Positions 8,476 through 18,846 are shown, counted from the stretch's first letter. The stretch is DNA of 62,681 nt from Gammaproteobacteria bacterium (GCA_020846135.1 JADLEK010000020.1:1-62681), one strand, 5' to 3'. A program made the numbers and translations. The notes: generated by a model not told the origin, from the letters alone.

Positions 8476-9243
8476 TTACAGATTGGCTGACCGCCACCAA
8501 CTGTTGTGTTCGCGGCGCAGCGCGTCATGCGACGGCATCGGGTAGAAGGCCAGATCGGGACCGTTACCCATGTAGAAACCGCTCTTGATCATTCGGTACG
8601 GGAATTCCAGCGAATGGACCCGATGCACCAGCTTGGTGTGCTTGTCTTTCGGGTTCACTTCCAGCAGCGCCTCGCGCAGGTGGTGCATGAACGAGTAAGG
8701 CAGATCGCCCACCGGGCCGTTTTCCGGATCAGTCGCCAGTGCGCCCAGCCCCAGTTCGACAAAGCATATGCCGGGGAAGCGAATGAACTTGGCCGGTTGA
8801 CTGGTGACGTCCTGGTAGTAAGCGGCCGGACCCTGGGTGCTGACCACCAAGCTGTTGACCGGCGCCAGATCCTGGTACATGTGCAGACCGCCAGATGCAT
8901 CCGGCGGCGCAGCTTCAGTCCTGCTCAGGCCGAGAGTGTGACCGTAGGCGGTGCTGAGATAGAGCTTGCCCAGGGCGCTGACTGGAATGTGTTCCAGCAC
9001 TCGGTAAATCGAGATATACACTGAATTTTTCGGGGTGCCATCCGGGTGCGCGGTGCAGCGGCCAATGCCTTCATCAATCGGGAAGAAGCCATGCCGGAAC
9101 GACGGATCGACCTCGAAAAAGATCGCCTGGCCCTTGGATTTGTACTTATGGCCGGTCGCGTAGTACTGGCCGAACTGTTCCGGCGGCAGCATCGAGGCGA
9201 TCAGCGCTTCGGGGATCAGCGAGAAGTAAAGATGGACAGTCAT
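8476..9243 (-). CDS. Conserved hypothetical protein of unknown family
   Basis: A 255-aa soluble-looking protein with no signal peptide or membrane helix; I do not recognise a family. It starts MTVHLYFSLIPEALIASML and is rich in aromatic and His residues (YYATGHKYKSKG, SFRHGFFPIDEGIGRC, FMHHLREALLEV, GFYMGNGPDLAFYPM). Only two cysteines are visible. It has its own terminator downstream and GGAGAGGG shortly before the ATG, so it seems to be a well-expressed single gene. Codon use resembles that of its neighbours. No function is proposed. Confidence 0.75.
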   Translation of the reverse strand: MTVHLYFSLIPEALIASMLPPEQFGQYYATGHKYKSKGQAIFFEVDPSFRHGFFPIDEGIGRCTAHPDGTPKNSVYISIYRVLEHIPVSALGKLYLSTAYGHTLGLSRTEAAPPDASGGLHMYQDLAPVNSLVVSTQGPAAYYQDVTSQPAKFIRFPGICFVELGLGALATDPENGPVGDLPYSFMHHLREALLEVNPKDKHTKLVHRVHSLEFPYRMIKSGFYMGNGPDLAFYPMPSHDALRREHNSWWRSANL

Positions 9244-9393
9244 GGTGGTTTACCCTCTCCGGGATGTGGGAAGCGGTTGGCCCCGACCTTGACAGACCGG
9301 GGATGATTTTTCAGGCAATGATCCTTTGCCAATTATAGAAGCGCGGCGGCAAAACCGCTCAATATCATAAATGACCGGATTTTTGCTTCCAGC

Positions 9394-11472
9394 TCAGTCC
9401 AGGACCCGCTCCAGATCGGCCAAGGTGGTGATTGGGGCCAGGCATTGCGTACCGAGGCAAAGATAGGCAGTAACCGACGCCGGCCCCGCCCGCCGCTCCG
9501 CCAGCAACCCGGCGGGCAGAACCGCATCGACGGGAATCGCCAGCGTCAGCCGGCGCGGCGTATAGGAGGTAGCACAGCGAGCTTGCCATTCCGGCAACGC
9601 CGCCGGGTCGCCACGCAAGACAATGATCGTGGCCGGTTTCAGCCACTCTTCCAAAGCGGTCAGCAGGGCGTTGCAGGCGGTGGGAATCTGCCCGACCGTT
9701 GGCGCAGCCCAGCGCAAGGTGCGTTCCGCCGCATCCAGATAGTCCAGCCGTCCGACCAGATGGCCGAGTTTCAACAGGACTTGTACGGCGATGCCGTTGC
9801 CCGAGGGAAGCGCATCGTCGTGAACCGGTTTCGGGCGCTGAATGAGTCGCTCATGATCGCTGGCAGTGAAATAGAAGCCGCCGTTTTCCTGATCCGCGAA
9901 CCGCTCCAGCAGTGCATCGGCCAGGGTCAGAGCGAAGTCCAGATCGCCATCCCGCCAGCGGCATTGCAGCAGTTCCACAATGCCGTCGATCAGTAAAGCA
10001 TAGTCGTCCAAAGTGCCGTTGAGGCGACTTTGCCCGTCTTTATGGGTCGCCAGCAGTCGCCCATCCCGCCAGAGTTGGGCGCGAATGAAATCCAGGGCGC
10101 GTTCCGCCGAGGCTACGAAATCGGCGCGGCCCAGATGCCGTCCGGCCAGCGCCATACCCCGGATCATCAGCCCGTTCCAGGCGGTCAGAATTTTCTCATC
10201 GCGGCCCGGCCAGACCCGTTGTGACCGGGCGGCGAACAGTTTGGATCGCGCCGAGGCCAGCCGGGCCGAAACCTGCTCCGGATCGGCATTCAACTGCTGC
10301 GCCAGTTCCGGGAGTTCCACGACGACCCGCAAGTGCCAGGCGTGGTTTTCAAAGTTGGGCAGTTGATCCAGACCATAATGGATGGTGACTGCGGCGTATT
10401 CATCGGCATCCAGCAGCGCCCGAACCTGATCGGGTGTCCACAGGTAAAACCAGCCTTCCTCGCCCTCGGAATCGGCATCCCAGGTCGCGTAATAACCGCC
10501 GGTCGGGGCCTGCATTTCCCGCAGCGCCCAATCGCCGGTTTGCTCGGCAATAGCGCGGAACAGTGGAGCGCCGGTGGCTTGCCACGCCTGGGTATACAGC
10601 GCCAGCAGCGGGCCGTTGTCATACAGCATCTTTTCAAAATGCGGAATTTGCCACTCGGCATCCACCGAGTAGCGGCAGAAGCCGCTGCCGAGTTGATCGT
10701 AAAGCCCACCCAGCGCCATGTTGCGCAAGGTGAATAGCGCCGCGTGTTCGGCCTCATGATCCGGATTGCCGCGCTGAAGACTGGCGGCCCAGTGCCGCAG
10801 CAACCGCTCCAGACCGGTCGGGTGCGGGAATTTGGGCGCGCCGCCGAAGCCGCCGCGGACTGGATCGAAGCTGTGCAATAGGTGATCGCGAACCTGTTGC
10901 AATAACGCAGCAGTCAATTCAACTGGACCAGAGGCGGGCGCCGTCATTTCAGCGTTCAGCGCTTCCAGCAAGGCCTGGTTCTGCTGGCGGATCTCGGATT
11001 GATGCTGGCGATAGTGATCGCTGACCCGTTGCAAAATTTCGCGAAACGCTGGCATCCCATAGCGGGGCGTATTCGGGAAATAAGTCCCGCCGACAAACGG
11101 CAGTTGATCGTCGTGGGTCAGAAACATCGTCAGCGGCCAGCCACCGGAGCGCCGGTGCAGCAGTTGAAAAGCAGTCTGGTAAATTTTGTCCAGATCGGGC
11201 CGTTCCTCGCGATCCACCTTGATGTTGATGAACAGCGCATTCATCAACCGCGCGGTGGCCTCATCTTCAAACGATTCGTGGGCCATGACATGGCACCAGT
11301 GGCACGCGGAATAGCCGATGGACAGCAGGATCGGCTTGCCTTCGCGGCGGGCCTGCTCCAACGCGGCCTCGCCCCACGACTGCCAGTCCACCGGGTTATG
11401 CGCGTGCTGGCGCAGATAGGGGCTGGTTTCGTGAATCAGGGGGTTGGTGTAATGCGGTTCGGTTTGGGACAT
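9394..11472 (-). CDS. Thioredoxin-domain protein of the YyaL/SPATA20 family (DUF255)
   Basis: A 692-aa cytoplasmic protein with an N-terminal thioredoxin-like domain (residues about 1-170) and a long alpha/alpha-barrel related to N-acylglucosamine 2-epimerases and six-hairpin glycosidases. The motif [18 protein letters not shown] (CxxC at residues 57-60) and the opening [21 protein letters not shown] are diagnostic, as are [14 protein letters not shown] and [13 protein letters not shown]. The family is widespread, including human SPATA20; the biochemical role is not firmly known. The gene is monocistronic, and divergent from aroG. Length is normal for the family. Confidence 0.93.
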   Translation of the reverse strand: MSQTEPHYTNPLIHETSPYLRQHAHNPVDWQSWGEAALEQARREGKPILLSIGYSACHWCHVMAHESFEDEATARLMNALFINIKVDREERPDLDKIYQTAFQLLHRRSGGWPLTMFLTHDDQLPFVGGTYFPNTPRYGMPAFREILQRVSDHYRQHQSEIRQQNQALLEALNAEMTAPASGPVELTAALLQQVRDHLLHSFDPVRGGFGGAPKFPHPTGLERLLRHWAASLQRGNPDHEAEHAALFTLRNMALGGLYDQLGSGFCRYSVDAEWQIPHFEKMLYDNGPLLALYTQAWQATGAPLFRAIAEQTGDWALREMQAPTGGYYATWDADSEGEEGWFYLWTPDQVRALLDADEYAAVTIHYGLDQLPNFENHAWHLRVVVELPELAQQLNADPEQVSARLASARSKLFAARSQRVWPGRDEKILTAWNGLMIRGMALAGRHLGRADFVASAERALDFIRAQLWRDGRLLATHKDGQSRLNGTLDDYALLIDGIVELLQCRWRDGDLDFALTLADALLERFADQENGGFYFTASDHERLIQRPKPVHDDALPSGNGIAVQVLLKLGHLVGRLDYLDAAERTLRWAAPTVGQIPTACNALLTALEEWLKPATIIVLRGDPAALPEWQARCATSYTPRRLTLAIPVDAVLPAGLLAERRAGPASVTAYLCLGTQCLAPITTLADLERVLD

Positions 11473-11743
11473 GGGCGTCGCTCAAATTATTCACGATGGT
11501 TGAAGCCTTCTCTCAATTTTCCCACAGGTCAGCGAGACTACCGAGCAGTCTCCACCCGATTGGTATGCTGTCCACATACGCAGTCACCCCAGAACCTGTC
11601 AACCCCCGCAATGACGTCATTGCCCCGATCTTGCGCCCGCCGCCTGTTTCCCTCAGAGTTTCAGTCAACTATTATTCCGCTCCCTGAATTTAACGATGGC
11701 CGCCGCCCGGTTCGCCGGGTCTTTGATGACTGCAGGAACCCCC

Positions 11744-12817
11744 ATGCACCCGAATTTGATTAACAATGTGAACATCGCTTCCCAGGATGTGCTGCTGACT
11801 CCCGATGAAATCAAGCAGCGTCTGCCGCTGACCGATGCCGCCGAAGCCACGGTTCTCACCGGTCGCCAGACTGTGCAGCGCATTCTTGACCGGCAGGACC
11901 CCCGGCTGTTCGTGGTGATCGGCCCCTGCTCGATCCACGATGTCGTTGCCGCTCGCGACTATGCCTTGCGGCTGAAAACGCTGGCCGACGAGGTGCAGGA
12001 CACGCTGTTCGTGATCATGCGGGTCTATTTCGAGAAGCCGCGCACCACGGTCGGCTGGAAGGGCCTGATCAACGATCCGCACATGGATGACACCTTCGAT
12101 ATTGATCAGGGCTTGCAGGTCGCCCGCAGCCTGTTGCTGGAGTTGGCGGAACTGGGCCTGCCCGTCGGCACTGAGGCGCTGGATCCGATCATCCCGCAAT
12201 ACATCGCCGATCTGATCACCTGGACTGCGATTGGCGCCCGCACCACCGAATCGCAGACCCACCGCGAGATCGCCAGCGGCTTGTCCACCCCGGTCGGTTT
12301 CAAGAACGCCACCAACGGCAGTCTGGAAGTGGCGATCAATGCCCTGCAATCCGCCGCCCGGCCACACAGTTTTCTGGGCATCAACTCGCACGGGCAGTCT
12401 GCGGTCACCCGCACTCTGGGCAATCGCTACGGCCACGTCGTGCTGCGCGGCGGCGACCGGCCCAATTACGATTCGGTCTCCATCGCCTTGTGCGAAAAGA
12501 CGCTGCGCGATAAAAAGCAGCCGCTCAACATCGTGGTCGATTGCAGCCATGCCAATTCCTTCAAGGACCCGGCCATGCAGCCGCTGGTGATGCGCGATTG
12601 CGTCCATCAGATTCTGGAGGGCAACCAGTCCATCGTCGGGCTAATGGTCGAAAGCAACCTGGGCTGGGGCAGTCAGGCGCTTCCCGCCGATCTGAGCCAG
12701 TTGAAGTACGGGGTCTCGGTGACCGATGCCTGTGTGGACTGGGTCACCACCGAGACGATGTTGCGCGAGGCTCACGCCAAGCTGAAAACCATGTTGCCGG
12801 GGCGGCGGACGGTCTGA
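11744..12817 (+). CDS. aroG: 3-deoxy-7-phosphoheptulonate synthase, class I
   Basis: Condenses phosphoenolpyruvate and erythrose 4-phosphate to DAHP, the first step of aromatic amino-acid synthesis. The 357-aa protein is of the E. coli AroF/AroG/AroH type: FVVIGPCSIHD, MRVYFEKPRTTVGWKGLIND, FLGINSHGQSAVTRTLGN, VVDCSHANS and LGWGSQ. I start at the ATG at 11744 because MHPNLINNVNIASQDVLLTP aligns with the AroF N-terminus; in-frame starts upstream (11696, 11726) lack support. The symbol aroG is generic: I cannot tell whether Phe, Tyr or Trp inhibits it. It lies 53 bases before the FHA-type regulator gene. Confidence 0.95.
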   Translation: MHPNLINNVNIASQDVLLTPDEIKQRLPLTDAAEATVLTGRQTVQRILDRQDPRLFVVIGPCSIHDVVAARDYALRLKTLADEVQDTLFVIMRVYFEKPRTTVGWKGLINDPHMDDTFDIDQGLQVARSLLLELAELGLPVGTEALDPIIPQYIADLITWTAIGARTTESQTHREIASGLSTPVGFKNATNGSLEVAINALQSAARPHSFLGINSHGQSAVTRTLGNRYGHVVLRGGDRPNYDSVSIALCEKTLRDKKQPLNIVVDCSHANSFKDPAMQPLVMRDCVHQILEGNQSIVGLMVESNLGWGSQALPADLSQLKYGVSVTDACVDWVTTETMLREAHAKLKTMLPGRRTV

Positions 12818-12870
12818 TAGAGGGCCGTCTGATATAGACTGGCGCTATTTCCGACTTTCCCGGTGACGCC

Positions 12871-14280
12871 ATGAATTCATCCACGCTGTCCTGCGGCGAC
12901 GGTACCGAAATCATTATTGCCGCCGCCTCGTCCAAACTGCGGGTTCAATTTGAAGCGATTGAGTTGCGGGTGACTTCCGGCGCGGATGCGGGGCTGGAGA
13001 TCAGTCTGGGTTTGCCGACCGTGCGCATCGGCTCCGCGCCTGACAATGATGTAGCGCTGACCGATCGGGCGGTTTCCCGCCGTCACGCCGAAATCCGCAT
13101 GACCCCGGATGGGTTGCTGCTGCGCGATCTGGGTTCCACCAATGGCACGTTTATCAATGACGTGCGGATCACGGAAGCCTATCTGCCCCCGGAAGCGGAA
13201 TGCCGGCTCGGCTATACGCACCTGCTGATCCGGCAGCGCACCGAAGAACGTAAGGTGGCGGTGCCGCGTCAGGCTCATCTGGGCGAACTGGTCGGATCGA
13301 GTGAACGGATGCGGGAGTTGTACGGCCTGATTCGGGCGGTCGCGCCGACTCCGACCACGGTGCATCTGCATGGCGAATCCGGCGCGGGGAAAGAACTGGC
13401 GGCCCGCACCCTGCACACGTTTTCCGGGCGCACCGGACCGTTCGTGGTGTTTGATGCCTCGGTCTCCGATCCGGAGATGGTGCGTAACGACCTGTTCGGC
13501 CACATCAAGGGCGCATTCACTGGCGCGACCGGTTCCCGCGAGGGCGCGTTCCGTCAGGCCCATACCGGCACTCTGTTCATCGACGAGATCGGTGAGTTGC
13601 CGCTGGATTTGCAACCGCGCCTACTGCGGGTGCTGGAAACCCGCGAAGTGATCCCGATTGGCGCGGACAAACCGATCCGGGTCGATGTGCGGGTGATCAC
13701 GGCCACTCACCGCGATCTGGAAGCGATGGTGCAAACTGGCGCGTTTCGCACCGATTTGTATTACCGGCTGTCGGTGGTGCCGATTGATGTGCCGGCGCTG
13801 CGGGAGATTCGCGAGGACATTCCGTTGATCGCCCGCCATCTCTGCGAGCGGCTGCAACTGAACTGCCGGCTGTCCGCGGCGGCCATGACCGCCTTGCAGG
13901 ACTATGCCTGGCCCGGCAATGTGCGGGAGTTGCGGAACGTGCTGGAGCGAGCGGCGGTGTTATGCAGCGAGCGGGAAATCCAGCCCGAAGACTTGCGGCT
14001 GTCCCGGGAAATCCGCTTGCCCAGAGAATCGATGCCAATGCCCGCACCTGCACCCACGCCGGTATCCCGACCGGCGGTGGTTGCAGAGCCAACGGCGGTC
14101 GCCAAACCCGGCGCTGCCGATGCCCGCGCTCATCTCAAGGACGTGGAGCGCCAGATGATTCTGGAGGCCATGACCCGCAATCAGCACAACAAGGCAGCGG
14201 TCGCGCGGGACCTGGGCATTCCGCTGTCTACTCTGAAACGCCGGCTCAAGGATTACCAGATTGGTGATGAAGATGGATAG
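12871..14280 (+). CDS. FHA-domain sigma54-dependent transcription activator
   Basis: A 469-aa enhancer-binding protein. Residues about 28-115 form a forkhead-associated domain (VRIGSAPDNDVALTDRAVS with RRHAE and DLGSTNGTFIND), which reads phosphothreonine marks. Residues about 145-370 are the AAA+ domain with Walker A GESGAGKE, the sigma54-contacting GAFTGA loop and Walker B TLFIDEIGELP. A Pro/Ala linker leads to a Fis-type helix-turn-helix (NKAAVARDLGIPLSTLKRRL). The FHA domain in place of a receiver suggests control by a Ser/Thr kinase, as in type VI secretion or surface regulators. Targets are not evident; the membrane-protein gene follows after 6 bases and may be in the same transcript. 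Confidence 0.93.
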   Translation: MNSSTLSCGDGTEIIIAAASSKLRVQFEAIELRVTSGADAGLEISLGLPTVRIGSAPDNDVALTDRAVSRRHAEIRMTPDGLLLRDLGSTNGTFINDVRITEAYLPPEAECRLGYTHLLIRQRTEERKVAVPRQAHLGELVGSSERMRELYGLIRAVAPTPTTVHLHGESGAGKELAARTLHTFSGRTGPFVVFDASVSDPEMVRNDLFGHIKGAFTGATGSREGAFRQAHTGTLFIDEIGELPLDLQPRLLRVLETREVIPIGADKPIRVDVRVITATHRDLEAMVQTGAFRTDLYYRLSVVPIDVPALREIREDIPLIARHLCERLQLNCRLSAAAMTALQDYAWPGNVRELRNVLERAAVLCSEREIQPEDLRLSREIRLPRESMPMPAPAPTPVSRPAVVAEPTAVAKPGAADARAHLKDVERQMILEAMTRNQHNKAAVARDLGIPLSTLKRRLKDYQIGDEDG

Positions 14281-14286
14281 CGCCAC

Positions 14287-16125
14287 ATGTTGAACGGATC
14301 GTCTTTCCACATTCAGAAGACCACTTGGCTTGTGCTGTTTCTGCTGATTAGTGTTGCTCTTGTTATGCACTCCAGCGCCCTTGATAACTTTTGGCGCTTT
14401 GACGATGGCTGGCTCCTGGGCTTTGCTTCCTGTTACGCGCCTTGGGAGTATTTTTTTGTTCTCGCAGTCACGCGCGAAATTTCGTATGCCTTTGTTACGC
14501 CCTGGCATCCACTGATCTATGACATTAACTTGGCGCTCTTTGGCCTTAATCCGGTTGGGCATTATGCGCATCAGTTGAGCGCACTGATCCTCGCCGCCTA
14601 TATGAGCTTTCTGCTGCTGCGGTTATGGATTGGCTTAGGCTGGGCTATCTTTGGCGCTGTGCTGTTTCTGATCGGTACACCCACCGTTCATGTAGCTCAT
14701 GAACTAATGACTGGTCATTACCTGGAAGGCTTAATCTTCGCCTGCATGGCCATTTATGGATTTGTGCGCGCCATGCGCAGCAATAACCAATACTGGCTGT
14801 TATTTGGCATTCTAGGTTATGGGTTGGCGTGTACCTGCAAGGAAATTTATATACCTCTGCCGATTTTTCTTATTGCGCTGCCGGAAGGCGACTGGAAAAA
14901 GCGCATACGGTTCATCGCGCCGTTTCTGGCGGTCACTGTAGGTTATCTTTACTGGCGTTTCGCCGTTATCGGCACTGTTATTGGCGGCTACCATCATCAT
15001 GAGAGTTCTGTTGAATTTCCGCTGAAAGCCTTTTTTCTTGCCTATATCAAATTGCCGATGGTTTTTTTTCTGCATAATTTCATCGGCTATCTGGCTCTTT
15101 TTGCCCTTGCAGTCCTGCTGATCGTAAAAACAAATCGTCGCAATTGGTTGATACTGCTTTGTAGTATAGCGGTAATTTCTTTGCCTCTTGTTCCAATCAT
15201 TATATTGCCAGGAATTTTCAAGCCAGATCGTTACCTATTTGTAGCTTGGTGGGCGGTTGCGCTGGGAATCTCTGTTCTTTGCAGCAAAAAAGACGGTTAT
15301 CTCAATAGCTCATTTTTTTCCATTTTTATCGCGGTCATCATCGGCATTGCAGCCTTGCAAACGAGTCAGTCTGAGTTGAAGGCGCTCCGTGATGACGCCA
15401 AGCCTTTTGAATCTTTATATCGCCTTCCTTTTAACCACAAAGCTGAGGATATGATATTGCCACCTTTAGGGATCAGTGGCTGGTATGCACAGTTTCTGTA
15501 CAATGGATTGATTTCCGCCGTTTCAAGTTGCGGCGTTTCAAAACCTCATCCAAAGCTGCTGTCCAGTGTCGAAGCCATCACCGCAATTGATCCAGGAAAA
15601 ACTCCTATTTATCGTTACGATGTTGATTGCAACTGCATGAAAGAGGTTTCCTCGACGATCCCGGCGCTTTTATCGGCTTTTGCGGCAAATCGCCAAAACC
15701 GGGAGTTGCTCATCCGATATTTACCACTCCCCTATCGGCCAAGGCGCGATCAGCCACGGGTTACCTTTCCCTACGCTGATGGAGGAGTTATTGAAAATAT
15801 CAATGTTGTTGGCAACGCTATCGAGATTAATGGATGGGCTCGCCTAAGGGACGATGAACCCAGTCAGCAGATTGCCATCTTCGTTCCTGTTTTGCCCGTC
15901 GGACAATCGCTAACTTCAATTGAGCGAATGGATGTTGTTGAATATTTTGATAATATGCATTACCTAGGAGCGGGTTTTCGCGCAACTCTGCAATTTTCTG
16001 ATTCAGCGGACGCAACCTATGTAGCAGCCCACTTTTGCGCCCAGAAACTAGCCGGTGGCTCCTTTGCACCGATTAAGAATCCATTTAATCAGGATTGCTC
16101 AGTATTCTTCCAGTCATACCCCTGA
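14287..16125 (+). CDS. Polytopic membrane protein, possible GT-C-type glycosyltransferase
   Basis: A 612-aa protein with about ten hydrophobic helices in residues 10-360 and a soluble C-terminal part (about 370-612). The first loop carries FWRFDDGWLL and later a TPWHPLIYDINLALFGLNPV segment; an acidic residue in the first periplasmic loop and the overall helix pattern recall GT-C enzymes that use polyprenyl-phosphate sugars, but I find no decisive motif. CTCKEIYIPLP and ILPGIFKPDRYLFVAWW are other notable loops. The gene is clearly more AT-rich than its surroundings, with runs of T and A, which suggests transfer from elsewhere. It starts 6 bases after the regulator gene. Confidence 0.6.
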   Translation: MLNGSSFHIQKTTWLVLFLLISVALVMHSSALDNFWRFDDGWLLGFASCYAPWEYFFVLAVTREISYAFVTPWHPLIYDINLALFGLNPVGHYAHQLSALILAAYMSFLLLRLWIGLGWAIFGAVLFLIGTPTVHVAHELMTGHYLEGLIFACMAIYGFVRAMRSNNQYWLLFGILGYGLACTCKEIYIPLPIFLIALPEGDWKKRIRFIAPFLAVTVGYLYWRFAVIGTVIGGYHHHESSVEFPLKAFFLAYIKLPMVFFLHNFIGYLALFALAVLLIVKTNRRNWLILLCSIAVISLPLVPIIILPGIFKPDRYLFVAWWAVALGISVLCSKKDGYLNSSFFSIFIAVIIGIAALQTSQSELKALRDDAKPFESLYRLPFNHKAEDMILPPLGISGWYAQFLYNGLISAVSSCGVSKPHPKLLSSVEAITAIDPGKTPIYRYDVDCNCMKEVSSTIPALLSAFAANRQNRELLIRYLPLPYRPRRDQPRVTFPYADGGVIENINVVGNAIEINGWARLRDDEPSQQIAIFVPVLPVGQSLTSIERMDVVEYFDNMHYLGAGFRATLQFSDSADATYVAAHFCAQKLAGGSFAPIKNPFNQDCSVFFQSYP

Positions 16126-16157
16126 ATTGATTTAAATCGTGAAGGCAGTAGTTTGGG

Positions 16158-17255
16158 TTATTGATTCAAACCGCTGATCGGTCGCTCCGCGATGGCCTGC
16201 TCCGCCAACGCCCAAATCACATGCTCCCGCACCCGTTCTGAAGCTGACGCCAACCGCGCCTGCAAGGCTTTGATCACTACCGGTGAATGCGGCGCATTGC
16301 CCAAGGCTACGGCGATGTTGCGCAACCAGCGCTCATGGCCGATCCGGCGGATGGCGCTCCCTTCGGTTCGGCGCAGAAATTCCGCCTCGTCCCAGCTCAG
16401 CAGTTCCACCAGACTCGGCGCATCCAGACCATGCCGGATCCGGAAATCCGGCTCTGCCGTCACTTGGGCGAACCGGTTCCACGGACAGACTATCTGGCAG
16501 TCATCGCAGCCGTAAATCCGGTTGCCCAACGTCCGGCGAAACTCCAGCGGAATCGGCCCATGCCATTCAATGGTGAGATAGGAGAGGCAGCGCCGGGCAT
16601 CGACCCGATAGGGGCCGACAATCGCGCGGGTGGGACACGCCTCCAGACAGGCAGTGCAGCGCCCGCAATGGGCGGTCACCGGCTGATCAATCGGCAGTGG
16701 CAGGTCAACGTAGATTTCACCGAGGAAAAACCAGGAGCCGGCCTGCCGATCCAGCAGATTGCTGTGCTTACCGATCCAGCCCAGTCCCGCCTGTTCGGCC
16801 AGCGCTTTTTCCAGCACCGGGGCGCTGTCTACGAACACCCGGTAGCCGAACGGGCCAATGGCGGCAACAACCCGGTCGGCCAGCCGCTGCAACCGGTTGC
16901 GCAATACCTTGTGATAATCGCGGCCCAGCGCATAGCGGGAAACATAGCCGAGCGTCGGATTGCGCAACACGGCCCACGGGTCGGCGGCAGCGGGCGGCAG
17001 ATAATCCAGTCGCGCTGCGATAACCCGCACCGTGCCGGGAACCAGCTCCGCTGGGCGACTGCGCTTGATCCCGTGCCGGGCCATGTAATCCATCGCGCCG
17101 TGAAATCCGGTCGCCAGCCAGTCCCGCAGCCGCGCCTCAGCTTCAGCCAGGTCGATGCCGGCGATCCCGATCTGCTGGAAGCCTAGTTCCCGCCCCCAGG
17201 TTTTGATGGTGGCGGTCAGGTCGGCGAGGGCTTGATCGGACAAGGCAACGGTCAT
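16158..17255 (-). CDS. queG: Epoxyqueuosine reductase QueG
   Basis: Catalyses the last step of queuosine synthesis, reducing epoxyqueuosine in the wobble base of tRNAs with a cobalamin cofactor and two [4Fe-4S] clusters. The 365-aa protein has RYALGRDYHKVLRNRL, GYRVFVDSAPVLEKALAEQA with GLGWIGKH, then the ferredoxin-like cluster motifs CGRCTACLEACPTRAI (about 193-208) and GCDDCQIVCPWN (about 248-259), and a HEAT-like C-terminus. Length and order are as in E. coli QueG. It is divergent from nnr with 76 bases between, the conserved queG/nnr arrangement of many gammaproteobacteria. Confidence 0.96.
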   Translation of the reverse strand: MTVALSDQALADLTATIKTWGRELGFQQIGIAGIDLAEAEARLRDWLATGFHGAMDYMARHGIKRSRPAELVPGTVRVIAARLDYLPPAAADPWAVLRNPTLGYVSRYALGRDYHKVLRNRLQRLADRVVAAIGPFGYRVFVDSAPVLEKALAEQAGLGWIGKHSNLLDRQAGSWFFLGEIYVDLPLPIDQPVTAHCGRCTACLEACPTRAIVGPYRVDARRCLSYLTIEWHGPIPLEFRRTLGNRIYGCDDCQIVCPWNRFAQVTAEPDFRIRHGLDAPSLVELLSWDEAEFLRRTEGSAIRRIGHERWLRNIAVALGNAPHSPVVIKALQARLASASERVREHVIWALAEQAIAERPISGLNQ

Positions 17256-17331
17256 GGCGACGGCTGGAATTGGAGAAGAAAACTGGCATATTGTGCTTCA
17301 ATCATTGCCTTTGCAGCCAAGGAGTTTTCCC

Positions 17332-18816
17332 ATGAGCGAACTGCCTGTTGAACTGTACCGCGCCGCTCAGGTGCGGGAACTGGATCGGATCGCGATTCAG
17401 GAGCGTGGCATTCCCGGTTATACCTTGATGAGCCGGGCCGGGGCGGCGGCGTTCGACCTGCTCCGCCAGCGCTGGCCTGATGTCCATCGGATCGTGGTGG
17501 TCTGCGGCAGCGGCAACAATGCCGGCGATGGCTATGTGGTCGCTCGGCTGGCCCGGCAAGCGGGACTGGAGGTGCGGGTGCCGACCTTGGTTGATCCCAC
17601 CCTGCTGGGCGGCGACGCCCGGACCGCTTGGCAAGACGCCATTGCCGCCGAGGTTCCGGTCGCGCCGTTTACCGTCGCTGGACTGGTTGATGCCGAGCTG
17701 CTGGTGGACGCCATTCTCGGCACTGGCCTGGAGCGCGAGGTCAGCGGGCCATGGCGGGAGGCGATAGTCGCGATGAATGCTCACCCCGCCGCGACTCTGG
17801 CCCTTGATATTCCCTCCGGCCTGCACGCCGATACTGGCGCAATCCTCGGCGCGGCAACTCACGCGGCGGCGACCATCACCTTTATCGGTCTGAAGCCGGG
17901 GCTGTTCACCGGACAGGGGCCGGCCTGTTGCGGCGCGGTGGAGTTTGCCGATCTCGACGTTCCGCCGGACATTTATCGGGCGATGCACCCGGCCTGTTGG
18001 CGCTATACCGGGGCAGACTTGCCGGAGCTGTTGCCGCGCCGCTCCCGCAGCGCCCACAAGGGTCATTTCGGCCATGTGCTGGTAGTCGGTGGCGATAGCG
18101 GGATGGTCGGCGCGGTGCGCATGGCGGCTGAAGCGGCCGCCCGCTGTGGCGCGGGACTGGTCAGTATTGCCACCCGCGCCGCTCATGCGGGTTGGCAGGC
18201 GGTAGCCCGGCCGGAACTGATGTTTCATGGCGTCGAGGACGAGGACGATTTAGCCCCGCTGCTGGATCGGGCGACGGTGATCGCCATCGGGCCGGGACTG
18301 GGGCGCAGCGACTGGGGGCGGACCATGCTGGGCGCGGTATTGGCTTGCGATAAGCCGCTGGTCGTAGACGCGGATGGTTTGAATCTGCTGGCGATTGAAC
18401 TCGGTTATCGGGATGGCTGGATTCTGACTCCCCATCCCGGCGAAGCCGCCCGCTTGCTGAAAATGACCCCGACTCAGGTCGAGGCTGACCGCTTCGCCGC
18501 CGTTGAAGACCTGGCGTTGCGTTATGGTGGGGTCGTGGTGTTAAAAGGCGCTGGTTCGCTGATCGCCAGCAAAGTGGACGGGCAGGTGGCGCTGGGTACA
18601 ACCGGCAATCCGGGCATGGCTAGCGGCGGGATGGGCGATGTGTTGACTGGGGTCATTGCGAGTTTGGTGGCGCAGGGACTGCCGCTGTTTGCTGCGGCTA
18701 AAGCAGGAGTTTATTTACACGGACTGGCCGGGGATTGGGCGGCGCAGGCCGGTGGCGAACGCGGGTTGCTGGCCACTGATTTGCTGCCCTGGCTGCGGCA
18801 AGCCGTCAATCGCTGA
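17332..18816 (+). CDS. nnr: Bifunctional NAD(P)H-hydrate epimerase / ADP-dependent dehydratase
   Basis: Repairs hydrated NADH and NADPH. The N-terminal half (residues about 1-215, YjeF_N) epimerises NAD(P)HX: VVCGSGNNAGDGYVVARLA and VDAILGTGLEREV, then LALDIPSGLHADTG. The C-terminal half (about 225-494, ribokinase-like) dehydrates the S form: HKGHFGHVLVVGGDSGMVGA, GPGLGRSDWG, ILTPHPGEAARLL, GNPGMASGGMGDVLTGVI. I start at the ATG at 17332 (MSELPVELYRAAQV), with an AAGGAG site just upstream; the in-frame start at 17254 would lie in the queG promoter. tsaE follows after 30 bases, the usual order. Confidence 0.96.
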   Translation: MSELPVELYRAAQVRELDRIAIQERGIPGYTLMSRAGAAAFDLLRQRWPDVHRIVVVCGSGNNAGDGYVVARLARQAGLEVRVPTLVDPTLLGGDARTAWQDAIAAEVPVAPFTVAGLVDAELLVDAILGTGLEREVSGPWREAIVAMNAHPAATLALDIPSGLHADTGAILGAATHAAATITFIGLKPGLFTGQGPACCGAVEFADLDVPPDIYRAMHPACWRYTGADLPELLPRRSRSAHKGHFGHVLVVGGDSGMVGAVRMAAEAAARCGAGLVSIATRAAHAGWQAVARPELMFHGVEDEDDLAPLLDRATVIAIGPGLGRSDWGRTMLGAVLACDKPLVVDADGLNLLAIELGYRDGWILTPHPGEAARLLKMTPTQVEADRFAAVEDLALRYGGVVVLKGAGSLIASKVDGQVALGTTGNPGMASGGMGDVLTGVIASLVAQGLPLFAAAKAGVYLHGLAGDWAAQAGGERGLLATDLLPWLRQAVNR

Positions 18817-18846
18817 CATCATCACCACTGGCCGGAATTAAGCCTT

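Noticed and set aside
11690..12607. 305-codon open frame opposite aroG
   Set aside because: Antisense to a conserved enzyme gene and explained by GC-rich codon positions.
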